Part shown: positions 6,688 through 7,328 of the stretch, piece by piece
Numbering within the stretch: position 1 is the first letter of the stretch
How the letters are laid out: each line of letters starts with the position of its first letter
The notes under the pieces: model-generated
Told to the model about the DNA's origin: nothing
Seen by the model: only the letters and a program-made list of their open reading frames with translations
Databases searched by the model: none
Position numbers and translations under genes: made by a program
Source: Solirubrobacterales bacterium
GTDB lineage: Bacteria > Actinomycetota > Thermoleophilia > Solirubrobacterales > Solirubrobacteraceae
DNA length: 7,328 nucleotides
Assembly: GCA_003244035.1 (NCBI GenBank)
Contig: QHBV01000022.1
Coordinates: forward strand, 1-7,328
Reading direction: 5' to 3'

Positions 6688-6694
6688 AGGAGGT
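6688..6694 (+). promoter_or_regulatory. Strong Shine-Dalgarno site deciding the start at 6702
   Basis: AGGAGGT lies 7 nt before the ATG at 6702 and complements the 3' end of 16S rRNA across seven bases. It is the only textbook ribosome-binding site in the window. It fixes the start of the small membrane protein and argues that this short frame is really translated, probably well. Confidence 0.85.
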
Positions 6695-6701
6695 TCCACT
6701 C

Positions 6702-7130
6702 ATGTTCAGAGCCAGACCGGTAGAGCCCATACAGCCGGTGGACCCGGTGGAGGCGGCAGCGCCCATGCCCGCAGTCGATCAGCCGGTCGGCGTTGCTCGT
6801 CGCCGGCGCTGGCGTGAGGCGGCCGGCCTCAGCAGGGGGACACTGCTGCTCGCTCGGCTCGTGCACCTTGTCGTCGGCCTTGTGGTCTTGATCATCGTCC
6901 TGGCCATCGTCCTGGTGTTGCTCAAGGCGAATCGGACCAACAGCATCGTTTCGCAGATCCACGACTGGGCTCGCTCGCTGGTCGGTCCGTTCGACGGCAT
7001 GTTCAGCCTCCACAACGCCCGCGCCGCGCTCGCCGTCGACTGGGGCATCGCCGCAGTTGTCTACCTGCTCGTGGGCGAGCTGATTGCACACCTGATCAGC
7101 GCAGTTGGGTTGCGCCGGCGGACCGCATAG
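6702..7130 (+). CDS. Small two-helix membrane protein of unknown function (142 aa)
   Basis: I do not assign a function. Seen: a polar, proline/valine-rich N-terminal tail with repeated V-E/D-P-x-x-P-V units (residues 7-29), a basic cluster RRRRW (33-37), a long very hydrophobic helix (about 51-74), a connecting segment of about 36 residues with SIVSQIHDWARSLVGPF (81-97) and an HNARAA turn, a second helix (about 112-135) with WGIAAVVYLLVGELIAHLI, and a basic end RRR. The positive-inside rule places both termini in the cytoplasm and the middle segment outside. The IV-x-x-IHDWA-x-x-LVGPF-x-G-x-F core followed by WGIAA-VVYL resembles small actinobacterial membrane proteins annotated only as hypothetical, but this is from memory. 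The start is firm because of the ribosome-binding site. The gene follows the PLD gene by 161 bp and probably has its own promoter. A compact hairpin lies 18 nt after the stop. Confidence 0.85.
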   Translation: MFRARPVEPIQPVDPVEAAAPMPAVDQPVGVARRRRWREAAGLSRGTLLLARLVHLVVGLVVLIIVLAIVLVLLKANRTNSIVSQIHDWARSLVGPFDGMFSLHNARAALAVDWGIAAVVYLLVGELIAHLISAVGLRRRTA

Positions 7131-7309
7131 AGCCTCGAGCAGCGCTCGGTTGGCCCTGCGGGGCGCAACGGGGCTGCGCACGAGCCGCCGGCAACTCAAA
7201 CCCATCCTCAGCGGCCGTCTCATGCAACGCGACGAGCAGATCGTTCGTGTCCTGCGCGTGCTGCCCCGCGGCCGGGTTACCGCGACTGACTCGCCGCGCC
7301 TCCGCAGAG
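7131..7309. other. Intergenic region before the tRNA
   Basis: No credible gene is visible in these 179 bp. Apart from the hairpin at 7149-7169, there is an inverted pair GACTC (7288-7292) and GAGTC (7307-7311) with a 14-base loop. Its right arm touches the last bases of the tRNA, so on the minus strand it sits where a tRNA 3' trailer would be cut or terminated. No T-run accompanies it on either strand. Confidence 0.45.
7149..7169 (+). terminator. GC-rich hairpin, possible terminator without a U-tract
   Basis: Seen: GTTGGCCC (7149-7156), tetraloop TGCG (7157-7160), GGGC (7161-7164), a single bulged G (7165), then CAAC (7166-7169). This gives eight base pairs with one bulge, starting 18 nt after the stop of the small membrane protein gene. 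No T-run follows. Many actinobacterial terminators lack one, and a hairpin of this shape also reads on the other strand, so it could serve both this gene and the tRNA gene coming from the right. Function is inferred from position and structure only. Confidence 0.45.
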
Positions 7310-7328
7310 TCGGGGAGACAGGATTTGA
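7310..7328 (-). tRNA. tRNA, 3' end only (acceptor and T-arm; proline-like), cut by window edge
   Basis: Seen on the minus strand: TCAAAT (end of the T-loop), CCTGT (3' side of the T-stem), CTCCCCG (3' side of the 7 bp acceptor) and A as discriminator at 7310. The spacing is exactly that of tRNA positions 56-73. The following bases are CTC, so CCA is not encoded, as is common in actinobacteria. Known: bacterial tRNA-Pro carries a C1-G72 pair and A73, and the visible G72-A73 fits that. The anticodon is outside the window, so the isotype is a guess. The gene converges with the small membrane protein gene. Confidence 0.75.

Larger units (their letters stand above)
6541..6701. other. Intergenic region between PLD and small membrane protein genes
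   Basis: No gene is supported in these 161 bp. The sequence holds a perfect 10 bp palindrome GGGGCGCCCC (6552-6561), a short inverted repeat TGAC-GGC-GTCA that begins at the PLD stop codon (6538-6548), and two 5 bp stems: GCGGG (6621-6625) with CCCGC (6637-6641), and GCGGA (6640-6644) with TCCGC (6652-6656). The two stems share bases 6640-6641, so at full length they exclude each other. None is followed by a T-run, so no intrinsic terminator can be called for the PLD gene. Confidence 0.5.

Noticed and set aside
1..7328. CRISPR array, insertion sequence or phage-type system
   Set aside because: No regularly spaced repeats, transposase motifs or terminal inverted repeats were seen, and composition is even across the window.

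Overview
The window is GC-rich, densely coded DNA. The G/C-biased codons, the gene types and the tRNA end without an encoded CCA suggest an actinobacterium, perhaps of the Thermoleophilia/Solirubrobacterales kind. That placement is an inference from style; no marker gene proves it. Six protein genes and one gene fragment are supported, and a partial tRNA lies at the right edge. No stretch over 300 bases lacks a gene: the longest gaps are 161 bp (6541-6701) and 179 bp (7131-7309). I saw no mobile element, CRISPR array or recent-transfer signature.

Left block, plus strand (1-3024): the C-terminal half of a family 2 glycosyltransferase, a complete second family 2 glycosyltransferase, and a full-length malate synthase A (glyoxylate bypass). 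Spacings are 6 and 14 bp, so the three could be co-transcribed although the metabolic link is not obvious. No isocitrate lyase is visible.

Middle block, minus strand (3031-4978): a cyclopropane-fatty-acid-synthase-like methyltransferase followed 52 bp downstream by a multi-pass PAP2/Aur1-type membrane phosphatase or phosphotransferase. The second gene meets malate synthase tail to tail with a 6 bp gap. The methyltransferase keeps the SAM-binding core but appears to have lost several bicarbonate-site residues that define true cyclopropane synthases. This is the most interesting protein in the window.

Right block, plus strand (5089-7130): a phospholipase D superfamily protein with two intact HKD motifs, probably a cardiolipin synthase or phospholipase, divergent from the methyltransferase, then a small two-helix membrane protein of unknown function with a strong ribosome-binding site. 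A compact hairpin and the 3' end of a minus-strand tRNA (proline-like acceptor) close the window.

Three adjacent genes (methyltransferase, PAP2, PLD) all have family chemistry on lipid chains or phospho-headgroups. A membrane-lipid modification locus is therefore a reasonable hypothesis, but nothing in the sequence shows that they act on one substrate. No clear novel multi-gene system is evident beyond that.
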